Below the pieces are notes generated by a model, which was given only the letters and a program-made list of their open reading frames with translations, did not search any database and had not been told where the DNA came from. Positions 1 to 11,999 of a stretch of DNA of 64,000 bases are shown here, one piece after another. Source of the stretch: Brasenia schreberi (Eukaryota > Streptophyta > Magnoliopsida > Nymphaeales > Cabombaceae); NCBI GenBank assembly GCA_036023115.1, contig JAYKKT010000089.1, positions 10,070,001-10,134,000 on the forward strand. The letters run 5' to 3'. Positions within the stretch are counted from its first letter, which is position 1, and the number at the start of each line of letters is the position of its first letter. The translations under genes and the position numbers were made by a program.

Positions 1-1886
1 TCATTGATTTCTCTGCATGTATTGCAGACATATTTTTGTATATATCTATGAGACATATATCTAGATATCGTTGATTTCATTTTACATTTTTCTGACAATC
101 AAATTGTATCCGTTGTGGTAATCAAAATGAATCGGTTGGTGTTTATAGGAACTCAACTTCAGTAAGTTGAAATGCAGTTTCTTATCTTTCGTATGTTTTG
201 CCTCCTGTTTCCACTTGATAGTTCTAGGATTAATCCTGTCTTTGGCTTGCAGAGCCTAAGTTACCTGCAGTTGCATGGAGGTCCTCACCTACATTTTATC
301 TTGGACCTTTTGTGATACTTAGTTGTTATTGTCTATATTTGACATTTTACATTTCTTATATATAGTGTTTTTTTTTTAAATCAAGCAAGTATATCTTCTT
401 ATCGTTCCATAAGTCATTCCATTGTTTTCAATTTCTTTTAGTCTTTCCATAGTATTGTTTTTCTCTTCTGCCCTAATATTTTGGTGTATATGTTTTATAT
501 TTGTACAGCAGAAACCAGAGAGGTTGGGTTGTTGTCAAGTTTGTTAGATTAAGTAACCTAGATTAGATTGGATCATACATAAACAGGTACGTCTATTACA
601 TTAGTTCCTGTTTGTTTTGAGGAATTAGTTGCTTACATCACTTAAATTCTAGTTGGAATAGTTTGCTTACATGTATATATTTGTTTCTTTGTTTTGTAAA
701 TGGTGATAGCTTGTTTAAGTTGACAATCGAAAATGCATTTGTTAGTGTAGAAGTACTATTTGTTGGTGTTTAATTTATTGTTTAGATTTATTTGTATTTA
801 TGATTTAGCTTGCTTTATATATGTATGTGTTGGATATATTTTCTGTTCTTTTTTAGAATTAAATTTTTTAAATATTAGTGTACCGCTAAATCCGTCATAT
901 CCTCGATATATCCCTGCTAGCGCAATGTCATGATCAGCTCTGCTAACAGTCCACTACCCGCTATTGACAATTATAGATAAGCAATTTTGAAGGTTGTGGT
1001 TAGGTACTTAATTTCATTGACTTTGAAAACTATGTTCACCTCCTTACACCATTTTCAGTTAGGGTGCAGGGAGATTGGAGTAAATTTGAGGGGAAGATAT
1101 TCTAGTTACCTTCTATCTCAAGTTCTCATGTTTAGGTTTCAAGTTACCAATTATTCTGTGAATTCTCAATTCAGAATTTCAGATATTTCACCTTCTTGGT
1201 TTGGAATTCCGGTGACAGGAACATAAACATAGTACTCTGCATCAATATTATATCTTCCAAGAATTGGAGACGTGACAAGATAGTATGTATGGGATGGAGA
1301 TGAATTGTTGGAAATTTGTACATTCAGTATTCAAAAAGTCTCATTTTTGAGTCACTTCTGGAATTTATTCAAGCACACCCTTAATGTTTTATTTTACTTG
1401 CTCATTGTTTCCTTTAATCCTGTTAGTTGGTGGAAAAGAGCACATTCCCCATATTCTCCAGTTAAATCATGGTCAAGGGTTCCCATTCCTGAGCTAGGAA
1501 AGAGGCTAGACATAAGAAGATTATGAGTCAAATTGTGAATATGTGGAATCAGAATGAAGTTCCATGTTTTTCAATTACCAGATAAAGTTGTTTGAAAAAG
1601 CTATCATTTAGGTTGCAGATGGCAAACAATGGCTAAGAAATTCCTTCAGCAATGAGAGCAAGTAAGATACTTGGACATTGATAAGTAGGTCAGTTGTCTA
1701 TCAGGATGCACTGACATACTTAGAAAACACAAAAATCTCTTTCATGTTAAAAGGTGTTCTTAGCCCCCACTTCATTGTCTTGGTTATTGGTTCCGTCCAG
1801 ATCCTAGCCCCTATTGGCCCCTAATATGAGATGGTAAAAGAAGCAATTCTCATAACTCATTATATCCACGACACATTGAGCTAAAG
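1..1886. other. AT-rich upstream region, no gene recognised
   Basis: No coding sequence can be supported here. Short open frames at 987-1226 and 1305-1526 have no recognisable domain and show no codon bias. A stretch near 508-586 ends in a good splice-donor context (acataaacag followed by gtacgt), so a 5' untranslated exon of the histone-fold gene downstream is possible but unproven. The frame of that gene is closed by TGA at 1827, so any upstream coding exon would have to join after that point. Confidence 0.4.
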
Positions 1887-4800
1887 ATGGCTGTTAGAGA
1901 GGTTCTTTCTAACTGTGATAAGGAGCATCAGTTGTATGAAGAACCATTGATTGGCAATAGTTGTTTGGGAAGATCGAGGACAGAAAGCCATCATATTGGG
2001 AGGTTTTTATCTCCTTTAGTTGAAGACGGCGGCAATAGTCGACAGACAGTGGTCACCCCTTTTCCCATGAGTAGAATTAGACGCCTGATTCATAGCGAGG
2101 GAGAGATCCGTACCACCCAGGATGCTGTATTCCTCATCAACAATGCTGTTGTAAGCATGTTCTTCTCCCTTTCTTCCTTCTCTATCATTACCATTTCTCT
2201 CTCTCACACGCTTGCACTTTCTCTTTCTTTTCTTTCACTTTTTCCCATGGTACAATATTGTTTTGTTTGTTATAGGAGCAATTTCTCAAGCTATTAGCTG
2301 AAGATTCATACACTTGCATCAAACAGGAGAAAGGGATGTCTTTAACATACAAGCATTTATGTAAGTTTTTTGGGTTTCTTTTGTATATCATCTAGCATTT
2401 CGTTACAAACTTCATTTCTATCCATGATTTGTGGAAGTGGTATCACAAGGATATGGTTAACTGCTTGCTGCCTTTGTTGCTTATCCTGTTTCATAATTGA
2501 TTCCCAATAGTGGCAATGTCAGTTGGTAACATGTAGAAACTAGCTTATAAGAAGGAACACAAATAACTTAAATAGCTATAATCCTTCACAAGTAAAGTCA
2601 AGGAGTGCAATGTTTCCAACATGAATGCACCAGACCCCATCTGAACTCTGGAGCCAAGCATGCTTGGGCGAGAATAGTACTAGAATGGGTGACTGGAATT
2701 CCTCGTGTTGCACCCTCTAGCCAACCACACTTAGTGTGGGAAAATGCTTAGGTAAGGTAATGTAAGGTAAGCAATAATCCTTCACAAGTGGGCATTAGTG
2801 CGGGAATGATATATGCATATTTGTGTCTGTGTCCTATATTATGTTTATATTTATATATATACTTATAGAGAGAGAGAGAGGAAGGGGGAGATGCAGAAGT
2901 ACACATTGCATGTTGCGAAATGCTCTGAACATAAAGCTATGGATTATCAATTGTGAAAGAAGAGTTAAAGCATGACAGAGGTACAATGGCAATGTCAAGT
3001 GTAGGCTAATTGAATTAGAAGATGGAATGAATAGAGAACTTATGAATATGTATGTCCTGTACTTCTACATTATTCTGGGAATGAAATACTTAGAGGGACA
3101 CGTGAAGGCCCTGAAAGCTTCCTTCTTGCATTTGCTGTAATCATACAAACAAGCTAATGTTTGGTTCCCTCCAAGCTGCCTGCATTTAAAAAGATTGACA
3201 ATAAAAACTTGGAAATTATATGAAATATCGAATTGAATATGTTTTGCTTCAATTGACTGAAATATGGAAAAGGGAGGTTGAGAAATGAATAAACAGATCT
3301 CTTCCTTCAATGAACCTATGCTTGTCATGGTAGATGATGTTAAAAAGAGTCGATTTTATTTCTCATGAATGGGATCTTTCCCGATTATCCATTTGTCATA
3401 GAGTTGCTGAGGTATTAGGTTGTGATATGTGTATGCCACTAGTAACTGGAATGTGGGAAATGATCTTGTTAAGACTGTATTTCACTTCTAGCTGGTTAGA
3501 GTGCTTTATCCTTCACACAAATATGTCATCATATCGTGAAGTTATTTGTCCTTGTGAAAATATGCTCACATCAGAATGCCAAGTTCTAGTTACGTACCCC
3601 CTAAAAGCTGTTATTTTTATTTATGCATGTACAACTGTTCCTTAAGAGATGTGTTTGCCTTGACAAGTCTATTTTCACTAGATATTTGCTAACATACTTG
3701 ATGCTACCACTACCAAATAGTTGTTGAAAGGGCACCTCATTCTAGATCAGTTGTGGGAAAACGCCGGAAAACCAGTGCTTCCACTACAATGAGAAGTGTG
3801 TGCCTGGTCACAGTATGCAAGAGATACACATTCATAGTAGTCACGAACTCACAATAATTTGCATCATGAAGGGATTAGGAAGAGCACTGAAGGACCAATG
3901 CTACAGAAGCATGGTGAGATGTTACAATTCTGTCATATTAAAACCTAGGCCTCATATCTGAATCTAAATCTCAATGTTGTAAATATTGTACTGGTACCTC
4001 ATGCAATATGCCTGTATGCGATATGGTACAGGTGATTTTTAAAACATTTTCTTAATTCATTAAAAATGTTAAAAATTTAAAGAAATCGTGAAAATTTTTC
4101 TACGACATACACCTCACCAAGAGACAATGACTTAACATCATAACAAACCGAATCACATGCATACATCGCCCCCCTTCCTCATTTTGAAACATACAATTGA
4201 TGGCTATTTGTAGATATAGAATAAATTTGAGATTTTTAGATCAAAAGAGATTGGTTTAGGGGAGAGTAAGTGATAGACATGTAAGAGGAGGCCAAAGAAG
4301 CTGGCCTAGATAGGATTTAAACTCATCCCAGAGCCTTGATTTTGAAAAATACGGTTTTTGGAACTTTTACTATATCTCCTATGATGTAGGGATATATCAT
4401 ATAATATGATGCGATAAATAGTGTTATGTGATATCAGTACCTAAATCGTATCAATTCAAGAACTGATATGCATGATACCCATTTCATATTGTATTATATA
4501 ATAGAATTTTTATTACATTGCCAAATCCACATTTTTTTTCTTTTGCTTTTGTCCATTATTTTAGTAAATAAAGTCATTTGACTAGAAGCTACCATTAGTA
4601 ACACTATTTAATTTAGGTAAAGACTATCTCTAGAAAGGTAATTTTATTGTTAATACTCCATGTTAGACATGTCAACTAGGAGTTTTAATTGAAATTGAGC
4701 CAGGCTGGAGACAGTGAAAACCGGAATTGGTTGAACATAATTAAAACTGTAACTGAACCAGTCGGCGGCTGATTGCTGGTGAAGAAGTGAACTAAGTGAA

Positions 4801-7800
4801 GCACAAGCGAACCGTGAATCAGCATACATGACCTATAAGTTGCTTTGTTATTTTATTTTTTAAAACAGCCTAGCTCAAGCAGAGCTTGAACGTGAAAACT
4901 GAAGCTAGACTGAGCTCGGGCTCTCTTGAACAAACTCAAGTAGAGGTTGCCTGTACTTGAGCTCACTCAGTTTGGTTAAGCCCCTATCCCTAAGCATTAG
5001 TTTGGTTAAATTTCATTATCACATGCTCCCACCAATTGATTTCCCCTACATTATTGCATTACACTTAGCTTGTCAGGTCACACTCAGTAGACAAGACTGC
5101 CAGCAACATCCACCCTCAAGCTACCTTCATCTCAATCCGTTAACAAACTACCTTATCCGACCAACTTTACCAGATCCAACCATCACTTCCTCTCCCATAC
5201 CACTAACGTCAGCCAATCTCCATTATGCCTAATCGACCACCCTATGCACCACCGTCCCTAAGAACCCATCTTTCATTCTGCAATATCACACTGAAGCTCC
5301 ATACCACGGTGTTCCTGTCTTGTGGAAATCCTTGCCTAAAACCCATGGTAAAACCTTTGCTAATGCAGGCCGGCCAGTTGTCATCATCATTCCATGCCAC
5401 CAATGTCATTCATAACCCCCCCCCCCCATCAATCTTCCATCGGTTACCCTATATGTGTTTGATGTTGGATAGATTCCCTAGTCCCAATCTGCACTGATTT
5501 AGATCCAAGTAAGACCAAACTAGACCCAAGCCTAGTTACACAAGACTACTCAACTTTGACCAGCCTCTAACCTAGTCAAATCTGGTCTGCACTCACCAAA
5601 TTATATATCATTGGAAAGTGCATTTTGAGCTCTTTCCAATGTTGTGAATTTTAGGATTTGATTTTGCTCACACAGCCAGAGACTTCTCAATTTTTTACCA
5701 AGCTGGCCTAGATCTAGTTGGGTTCAAGGATGCTTTAAAAGGAACTCAAGTTCAATCAGATCTGTGTCAGATCATTCTCCCACCAAAGCGTCGCTATCCA
5801 TGATGACATTAAAATCAGGCAATCTGATTACCTAACCTGTCCCTGACACCAAGTATCTTCCTAAAAGACATACTACCTTCCCAACCGCAAAACCACCTTC
5901 TTTTAAATAATTCCCAGCCCCTCTGCTGAAAATATTCCCAACCCATCTGCTGAAGGTTATTTTGAAGTTTCTTTAATCATCTTATTGTTTTCTTTTTATG
6001 CTTAATTGTTTGATAATATGTATATCTTGCTATTGAGTTCTTTTTGGATTTTGTAGATTATTTTTGTTTTTTAGGTATTTCTTTTTATTACTAAAAGAAT
6101 ATACTGTATCGATCATATTCACTCACCTTGTGTCATTTGGTAGAAACAGTATGGATGTCATGTCAATACATATGACATTTACTAGAAAAAGAATAAAAAC
6201 TGATGAAAATTGATTATTGATAATTTCATGATATTCTTCCAATATTCTCCTGAAAACAGAATAGCAAGATTTTATACTGTTATTCTTTTGTTGTCTCGTG
6301 AAAAGCCTTAGAATTTTGCTAGTTTATCCACCACCATATTCGCCTCTCTATAGCAGTGTATAATTTGCACTTGCCATTACACCCTATGAGAATCGAAATG
6401 CAAGCCAACAGATCTGCAATTTACAAGGACGATGTTCTGTTCCTGTTTAAACATTTCACACAATAGAGGTAGGCTTGTACTATGACAAACTTCTAGTTTC
6501 TCTTCCATGCTTGCAACTGTCCAAATAAAATTCCCCATAATTGAGCCCTCAACACACTGCAACTACCCAGCCTCATGGAAAATCCCCTCATCCACCAACC
6601 AGCCACGTCATGAAATGCCCCCCACCTGCCGGATGCCACGAATTCTTGGACTTCTAACTGCTCCATCCGTGCTGAGTGCCACCCACCCATACGGGGATCC
6701 TTCCAGCAGGTTGTAGCCATGCTTCTCATTGGGTGAACTTCTCCAATCTTCCTAAGACTTTCAAGTGTGCACTGTGCTGAAAATGATGACAGGATTTGCT
6801 TCGAATGACACTTTCTCCCCCAAGCGCCAACCTGTTGTGCCACTTCCATAAGGACAATCAGCTTTGCACAAATAAGATTAACCATTGAACTTCATTTTGC
6901 CCTTCGATGTTTCTTCGAGATCCAGTGACTTGGATCCTCTCCAAAGAATCTCCGTTGCTCATCAGTGTTCAACTGTCTCTGGCACTGCTTTTTGCAGCTT
7001 TACAATTCTCAGTACATGAAGGATATCTTCCTTCCTGCTACCTCCCCCAACATATATGACTACTAGCATTCCCCATGAGATGTTTATGAGTTCTTTCTGC
7101 ATTAGTTAGGATTCTCCATGAGCGCTTAGCAAGCCAAAGAAACGTCCTGATTCTTTGTGCCTGTGCCACTACAAGATGACTCCCCTTATATTGCCTGCTG
7201 CCATGTTATCTAGTTGTAACAACGCCTTGTTATCTCTAACCAACGATAGTCTGATTGACAGTATCTCTAACCTTCCATTCCTCCACTTCCCCCGACTATG
7301 TTTGCACCCTGAATTCATATAGTATGTGGTTCCCCTTCCCCATCTCATATACTCTTTGTAGCTACTATAAATATTTTCAGCGCAATGTTTACACCTAGTC
7401 ACCCAGCACGTCAGTTGATCAGGCGTCCGTTTTTGTATAGTAACTTCAAAACTGAAGCGCTTCATTATAAAATTCAGTAGAGATGTATCATGTATGTCTT
7501 CCGATTCAGTGTCCAGAAAGCCAAGTAGTGCATATCCCTTAGTTGTTGCTTTCATGTAAAGTGGCCTTGCGTGTTTCTAATCACTGGATTTTTTTTAGAA
7601 AATTTGCTTCACGATTTGTTTGCCAGTTTGAAGCAAATCATCTTGAACAGCAAGTGCAAGATTTGCTCAAAATCTTAGTTATATGTCTGTTGCTTCAAAG
7701 TACTCAGTCACATATACCCATGCAAGGACACCTCACACGTGGGTATTATTCTTTTACTTGCCTGCACGGGTGCAAATGACTTGTCATTCTTTCTGTAGCC

Positions 7801-8054
7801 TGTTTGATCGGTTGATTATAAGTGTTTATTTGCCTGTTTCAGCTTCAGTTGTTCGTAGAGATAAGCGGTATGAATTTCTCGCAGGTAGTCTGAAATTCCC
7901 ATACTAAATCTGTTGAACTCTATGAATTGCTACATTCACTTGTAACTATCCTATCACAATTTGAATGCAACTCCTCTCCCTCTGTCCAGATTTTGTGCCC
8001 GAGAAACTGAGAGCAGAGGTTGCATTGTCACAACAGGCACAATCTGACACATGA
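1887..8054 (+). CDS. NF-YC10: NF-YC10 / DPB3-1-like histone-fold protein, 4 exons
   Basis: Coding exons are 1887-2150, 2276-2360, 7843-7884 and 7990-8054. All junctions are GT-AG and frame is kept, giving 151 aa. Residues about 58-130 form a CBF/NF-Y-type histone fold: FPMSRIRRLI, then QDAVFLINNAV, the second helix EQFLKLLAEDSY, then SLTYKHLSSVVRRDKRYEFL and DFVPEKLRAEVAL. The order and wording match the plant NF-YC10 (DPB3-1) family, related to the small histone-fold subunit of DNA polymerase epsilon. In Arabidopsis this protein acts in the nucleus with NF-Y partners and DREB2A in heat-stress transcription; that role is inferred for this copy. The Arabidopsis protein has a longer lysine-rich N-terminus, so ATG 1887 may not be the true start. 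Intron 2 (2361-7842) is 5.5 kb and full of repeats. Confidence is high for family and exons, lower for the start. Confidence 0.85.
2594..2773 (+). mobile_element. 5S rRNA-derived SINE with 16-bp target duplication
   Basis: The 5' two-thirds align with plant 5S rRNA along its whole length: a diverged head, then gaccccatctgaactctgg, gcatgcttgggcgag, agtactagaatgggtgac and cctcgtgttgca. These include the box A and box C regions of the Pol III internal promoter. A few bases are missing after gggtgac. A non-5S tail of about 60 bp follows, with a small palindrome (ccacacttagtgtgg) and taaggtaa repeats. The element is flanked by the perfect 16-bp direct repeat ataatccttcacaagt (2578-2593 and 2774-2789), which points to target-primed retroposition. 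It lies in intron 2 of the NF-YC10-like gene. A sister copy is at 31992-32152. Confidence 0.8.
3972..4520. mobile_element. hAT-type non-autonomous element
   Basis: The ends are imperfect inverted repeats: the left begins caatgttgtaaatattg and the right reads inward as caatgtaataaaaattc. The flanks ctaaatct (3964-3971) and ccaaatcc (4521-4528) match at 6 of 8 positions, as expected for an aged 8-bp hAT target duplication. The sub-terminal sequence is rich in variants of gatatggtac/gtatcat, as in the better-preserved element at 54283-55413. No transposase is present. It lies in intron 2 of the NF-YC10-like gene. Confidence 0.5.
4640..6290. other. Intron sequence without recognised gene
   Basis: This is part of intron 2 of the NF-YC10-like gene. 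The stretch 4650-4960 has several degenerate ggttc/gaacc-like words, resembling the repeat at 24512-25095. Open frames at 4957-5232 and 5225-5497 are proline-rich translations of C-rich DNA with no domain. There is a C-run at 5419-5427. Confidence 0.4.
6300..7160 (-). mobile_element. L1-type LINE 3' remnant (zf-RVT and RNase H)
   Basis: On the minus strand, 7150-6900 carries a broken zinc-binding reverse-transcriptase tail with the pattern RIRTFLWLAKRSWRILTNAE. It is followed at 6885-6377 by a plant LINE RNase H domain containing RGFSMRLGSCSVLRAQLWGI. Past a frameshift comes the end of that domain, with ANMVVDKLAKF-like wording near 6320-6340. This is the 3' end of an L1-clade element, different from the RTE-type copies elsewhere in the window. 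The reverse-transcriptase core was not found, and frameshifts mark it as dead. It is antisense to the host gene, in intron 2. Confidence 0.65.
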
Positions 8055-9279
8055 TTTTGGCAAAATGTTCTTACTACTCGTCTGTGCTCACATCTGCGGT
8101 AGCACGCAAAAACTAGAAATATTACCTCTGGATTTCTTATGTAATGTTCCCATGATTTGGGAAAGACCCTATTGATTTATCAATCTACACCTATGGCAGG
8201 AATCTTGAAGATGGTTCTTGACATGTATCCAATGGTTATTGAAAATTAACCTTTTTGGACTTTTTGGTTCATCAATTGTTCTTTACCTTATTTCTCTTCA
8301 ACCAGTGTCAAATCTAAAAATTTTGAGATTTGTTAAAATCAGCTTCACTTGTACTCATTGTTTTGTTGCTATTGAAGGCCTTTTTGCTTTATGTTGAATG
8401 TGCATTGCGTCCTCGTTACTGTGCATCCATAAATCACATGCTCCAAAAGCCGATCCCTTGCTACTCTGATGACTGAGATGCCTTTGTTAGTGCTAACGCG
8501 AGGCTCAAAATCTCGTGCTGAAAAGCGTGGAGATTTAAGTCCTCTTCAAGAAACCTAAGGACTCCTTGTTGATCCGTTGGTGGTAGAGGATGTAGTCAAT
8601 CTCCTTGGTACTGACTGTCAGGGTCCTTAGGGTGGGGGTTCTCAGAGTGGCTAAACTTTAAACTTAATATTTATAATAAAGAAAATGTTTAATAAATACT
8701 TCCAACCCCGCTAAAATGTGCCCCAGCCAAAAAAGCCTAGGTCTGCCACTTAGAACATGAATCACACTGCTAGGGTTGCAAAATGAATCAAGGTGGCACA
8801 TAGGCAACATGGTTCGACTAGTCTCATGCTTATTTATTTGATTCATGAGATGGCACGTTGAGTTTGAGTCACCTCAACATGGCTACACTTGTACAAATCC
8901 GATGCTAGGAGTGGTTCTGAAAATTGACATTTTCCACAGTTGGAACCGTCACGAATAGTGTAAAACCGCCGAAAAAAGGTAAGCCTGTGCTAGTTGATAT
9001 TTCTGTCTAAAAGTATGACTGCTTAATTCACTAGCTGATTAGGAAATCTATGGTTCCGGTCATCGTGCATGTCGACAAGAACTTGTTAGGTAACCAAGGC
9101 ATTGGGAGTTTTATTATTATTATGGAACTTGTATAAGATAATGGGCCATTTTTATTTTGTTGTTTGGCATGAAAACTTAAGAGCCCTTACTTAGCCAACG
9201 CTTCGTTGGTTCCCGCGGTTAAGCACTTGTTCCCCTTCATCGAGGTCTCGAGTTCAATGGAGAAAACCAGCACTGAGAA

Positions 9280-9312
<33 letters not shown>

Positions 9313-9474
9313 TCACTGTAACATAAGAGGCAAACAATATTAACAGTGAAATAGGACTTTTGAAGTACATGACTCGTCTTCTGATGAAGAAGGAAGGAGA
9401 GAAGAGGAGGGGCAATTAATCAATCGATGACGACCTCTGCATTGGGTTGCTTGAAGATGAGAGACGTAAGCTGC
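8055..9474. other. Intergenic spacer between NF-YC10-like and LHCB6
   Basis: The two genes converge here. The start holds the 3' region of the histone-fold gene. Around 8640-8755, read on the minus strand, agtggcagacctaggc and tggctggggcac resemble the left end of the hAT MITE at 18657-18834, so a truncated copy is likely. Between 9190 and 9260 is a tRNA-like stretch (gcggttaagcac and ctcgagttcaa). A GA microsatellite lies at 9278-9310. The 3' untranslated part of LHCB6 lies just before 9475. Confidence 0.4.
9278..9310. repeat. (GA)n microsatellite
   Basis: An almost uninterrupted GA dinucleotide run follows a tRNA-like stretch, so it may be the simple-sequence tail of a SINE. Confidence 0.7.
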
Positions 9475-10380
9475 TCATAGGCCGAGGGCTCCCAATGGAG
9501 TTTTGCCTTGGCCAGCCTCGAAGTAGAAGATGAGCATGGCTAGCATGGCAATGCGAGCGTGCTTGATCTCCGCAAGCTTAAGTCTCTCCAGCTTCTCCAC
9601 GTCGGGTATGTACTGCCCGTTCTGTACAGTGCCGGCGAACGATAGAGGGTCGAAGAACTTGCCTCCAGGGTATCCCTGCTCGCCGGTAGCATTGGCGAAG
9701 TTCTCGGCAGTCTTAGACCATGGAGTCGCCCATTCGACGGACTGGGAGTCCGGGTTGAAGAAGTCGACCCAGCGTTTGCTCTCCACCCAACCCATGAGCA
9801 GCAGCTGGGTGCCAAGCAGGGAGCCAAAGGAGAAGGGAGCGATCGCGCCGGGATCTGCACCCGCTTCGAACCAAGGAACACCACTCCATGCCTGGCCAAC
9901 GAGGATGCCGACAACCGCTGCCATCGCCCACCGGCCGTGGATAAGCTCTGCTTCCCTGTACCACTTGAGAAACGCCGGGTCCTTTCCCAGCCCCAAAGGA
10001 TCGAAACCATAATCGCCCGGAAGCCTGCCAAAAACAATGAGTTAGTTCAAAGGAAACCATTTATTGAACATGATTAAAAGTTTTTAGAGTGAATGGCACA
10101 AGGTCGACTTTGATCTTTGTTATTGTTGTCGTCATGATCGATCGTGTTAGTGTACTTACGAGCCATCGAGCCATTCAGGGTCGACGAAGTTCCCTCCCCC
10201 CCTAACGGCAGGTATCCACGACAGCTTCTTGGCCGCTGCTACCACCACCAATTGCCTGCGACCACCCGCATAGGACCATTGCAGATTAGTCGAGAATGAT
10301 GATGTTGCCAGCTGCTTCAGCTTGCTTCCTCCGGCTACGAATGGAGAAGCGATCGCAGATGTTGCAGCTAGAGACGCCAT
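9475..10380 (-). CDS. LHCB6: Chlorophyll a/b-binding protein CP24 (LHCB6), 2 exons
   Basis: Exon 1 is 10380-10160 and exon 2 is 10024-9475, joined inside a Ser codon, giving 256 aa, the usual CP24 length. CP24 is a minor monomeric antenna of photosystem II in the thylakoid membrane that links the mobile LHCII trimer to the core. The first ~50 residues are a Ser/Ala/Lys-rich transit peptide. The mature part opens with [15 protein letters not shown] and [17 protein letters not shown]. Helix B carries ELIHGRWAM, helix [16 protein letters not shown], and helix [13 protein letters not shown], with the conserved chlorophyll-ligand Glu, His and Arg residues. The protein ends [10 protein letters not shown], a CP24 hallmark, and lacks the fourth amphipathic helix, as known for CP24. 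The coding region is much richer in GC than its surroundings. Identity is secure. Confidence 0.97.
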
Positions 10381-10660
10381 CTTCCTCGCTCTTCTTTGGT
10401 CTCTCTCTCTTTCTCTCTCGACTAGCTCTCGGACTGTCGACTCCCAACTTTTACCGGCCTCTTATGCAGGCACTTCTGCGGCTCATCTGATCTCAGGATG
10501 ACACATTTGCTGGAAATCTTGCTGGGATGGATTTCTGCCCAATGAGAGCTCTCTATCTATCCTCTTACATCAGCTCTTGTGGCGACAAGTGGAGAGAATC
10601 TGATATGCTTGTCCCTCGGCCTCACGTTCCTCCAGCTGACTTCGATGAACCTGAGTTGTA
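10381..10660 (-). promoter_or_regulatory. LHCB6 5' leader and proximal promoter region
   Basis: Read on the minus strand, the sequence just before the ATG is a GA-rich tract (10393-10420), a common plant leader. A weak TATA-like gcataag lies about 85 bp upstream of the ATG. I see no clear I-box or G-box, so transcription start and light elements are not assigned. The extent is inferred. Confidence 0.3.
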
Positions 10661-10671
10661 AAATGGTGACC

Positions 10672-10795
10672 AGATCGAGCGTTAGCTCACCAGGCAGGGG
10701 GACTCAACGACTCACAAGATATAAGATGAAGGTCACGAGTTCAATACCCAGGGCACGCGTACTGGCTTTGGCCTCTTCACTGTAACAAAAGAAAA
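10672..10795 (+). mobile_element. tRNA-derived SINE-like sequence
   Basis: A box A-like gttagctcaccaggcaggg is followed about 45 bp later by a box B-like ggtcacgagttcaatacc, the spacing of a Pol III tRNA-type promoter. A non-tRNA body (tactggctttggcctcttc) and a short A-rich end (aaaagaaaaaatta) follow. The anticodon arm is not foldable enough for a functional tRNA. Target duplications were not found. Confidence 0.45.
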
Positions 10796-11057
10796 AATTA
10801 GCTCCCCAGTTTTATTTAGAGTTTACCGTTTTCTTTGTCATAGCTGTTAATGTTCTTAGGGGTGTCTAAATCTTAAGAAACTAGCTCTACCACGAGGTTG
10901 AACTTTGACCAGCAAAAATAATATTGCACCTAAGTCTACTGAGGTCTTATTTTGGACTTAGGTACTTTCATCCAATGAAAATCTTAAACCAGCATGTTTA
11001 GGTTAAAAATTGGTCCTGATTTTCTGACCTTAACACGCTGGGAAGTTATCATTTAAA

Positions 11058-11420
11058 GGGTATGTTTGGTACGAGGTTTTAGGAGTATTAAATCATGATT
11101 TTTTTTATACTCTCAGCTTTAAGTTTTGTTATGCATCAAAAGTTAAACCTATCCTTAAAACTTAATTGTGATTCCATAGACTAAATTTGAGTCAAAAACA
11201 TAAGCACCATCACTACAGGAGGTCGGACACGGAAATTGAATCTAAGAGTTTTGCTTGAAAACTCAAGCATCTCTTTCTCTCTTGTATTGTTATCCCACCT
11301 TTCATAAAAACTCAATCATCGACACTTGCAAATCATATATAAAAGAAACCATGAAACTCACGTAAGATTGAGCTTATAGATGTAATGTCAGGGACATAGC
11401 ACCACAAATAAAACGCACCC
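11058..11420. mobile_element. MITE-like element with gggt(a/g)(t/c)gttt ends
   Basis: The left end gggtatgtttggtacgaggt and the right end, read inward, gggtgcgttttatttgtggt form a degenerate inverted repeat. The right end is directly followed by tta and the left is preceded by ttaaa, compatible with a TTA-type Tourist insertion whose left duplication is blurred. The interior is AT-rich and non-coding. Confidence 0.35.
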
Positions 11421-11995
11421 TTAAGAACGTGATACTTGAACGTTGAGAGTGTTTGTGCCAGGTCTGTGACAAGGCATGGCGCACCAGTTGGGTGAGGTGA
11501 CCCAGCGAAGTCATATGATTGTGGAATGTGCATGCAAAAACGAGCTCGAATCTAGGGAAGAAGTTAACGGCATATGTATTGATTGAAGGCATGAGGTTGT
11601 TCATACTGTTTACATGATTACTATTCACTGCGACAAGTAAAATAGATGTGCTTGGGCCTGTCTTGTCTTCAACCCAATAGAAGAAATGACAACAATGTGT
11701 GTGTGAGAGAGAGGGGGAGATGAGGAAGAAATAGAGGTCGGAAAGATAGAAAAGGGTTTGGGGATGAAGATAAATCAAAGAAATAAAATAGCTTTCATTA
11801 AATAAACTCATTTGCAGAGTTTTCTAGCTGTGCTGGATATATTGAACTTATGGAGCCTAATTACATTTTAATTTCAACAGGAACTCTTGATTCTTAGCTT
11901 CTAAAGGGGGACCCTAAGTTGCCTTCTTCACTTGTGCTTATTCTTCAGGTTTTCCAGTCACAGAGCATTTGTGGTGTCACTGAATAGTAACTAGG
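11421..11995. other. Intergenic, no feature recognised
   Basis: AT-rich sequence with a small GA/GT simple stretch near 11698-11715. The minus-strand open frame 11811-11374 has no domain and runs into the MITE-like element, so I do not treat it as a gene. Confidence 0.4.
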
Positions 11996-11999
11996 CCAT

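Noticed and set aside
1887..2297. Continuous 136-aa protein
   Set aside because: The frame after residue 88 is intron (CT-rich, low complexity). The histone-fold sequence resumes only after the 2151-2275 splice.
2600..2705. Functional 5S rRNA gene
   Set aside because: Bases are missing after gggtgac, the head has diverged, a non-5S tail is attached and target duplications flank it, so it is a retroposed derivative.
9530..10012. Plus-strand open frame of 160 aa
   Set aside because: It is the antisense shadow of LHCB6 exon 2; GC-rich coding sequence leaves several frames open.
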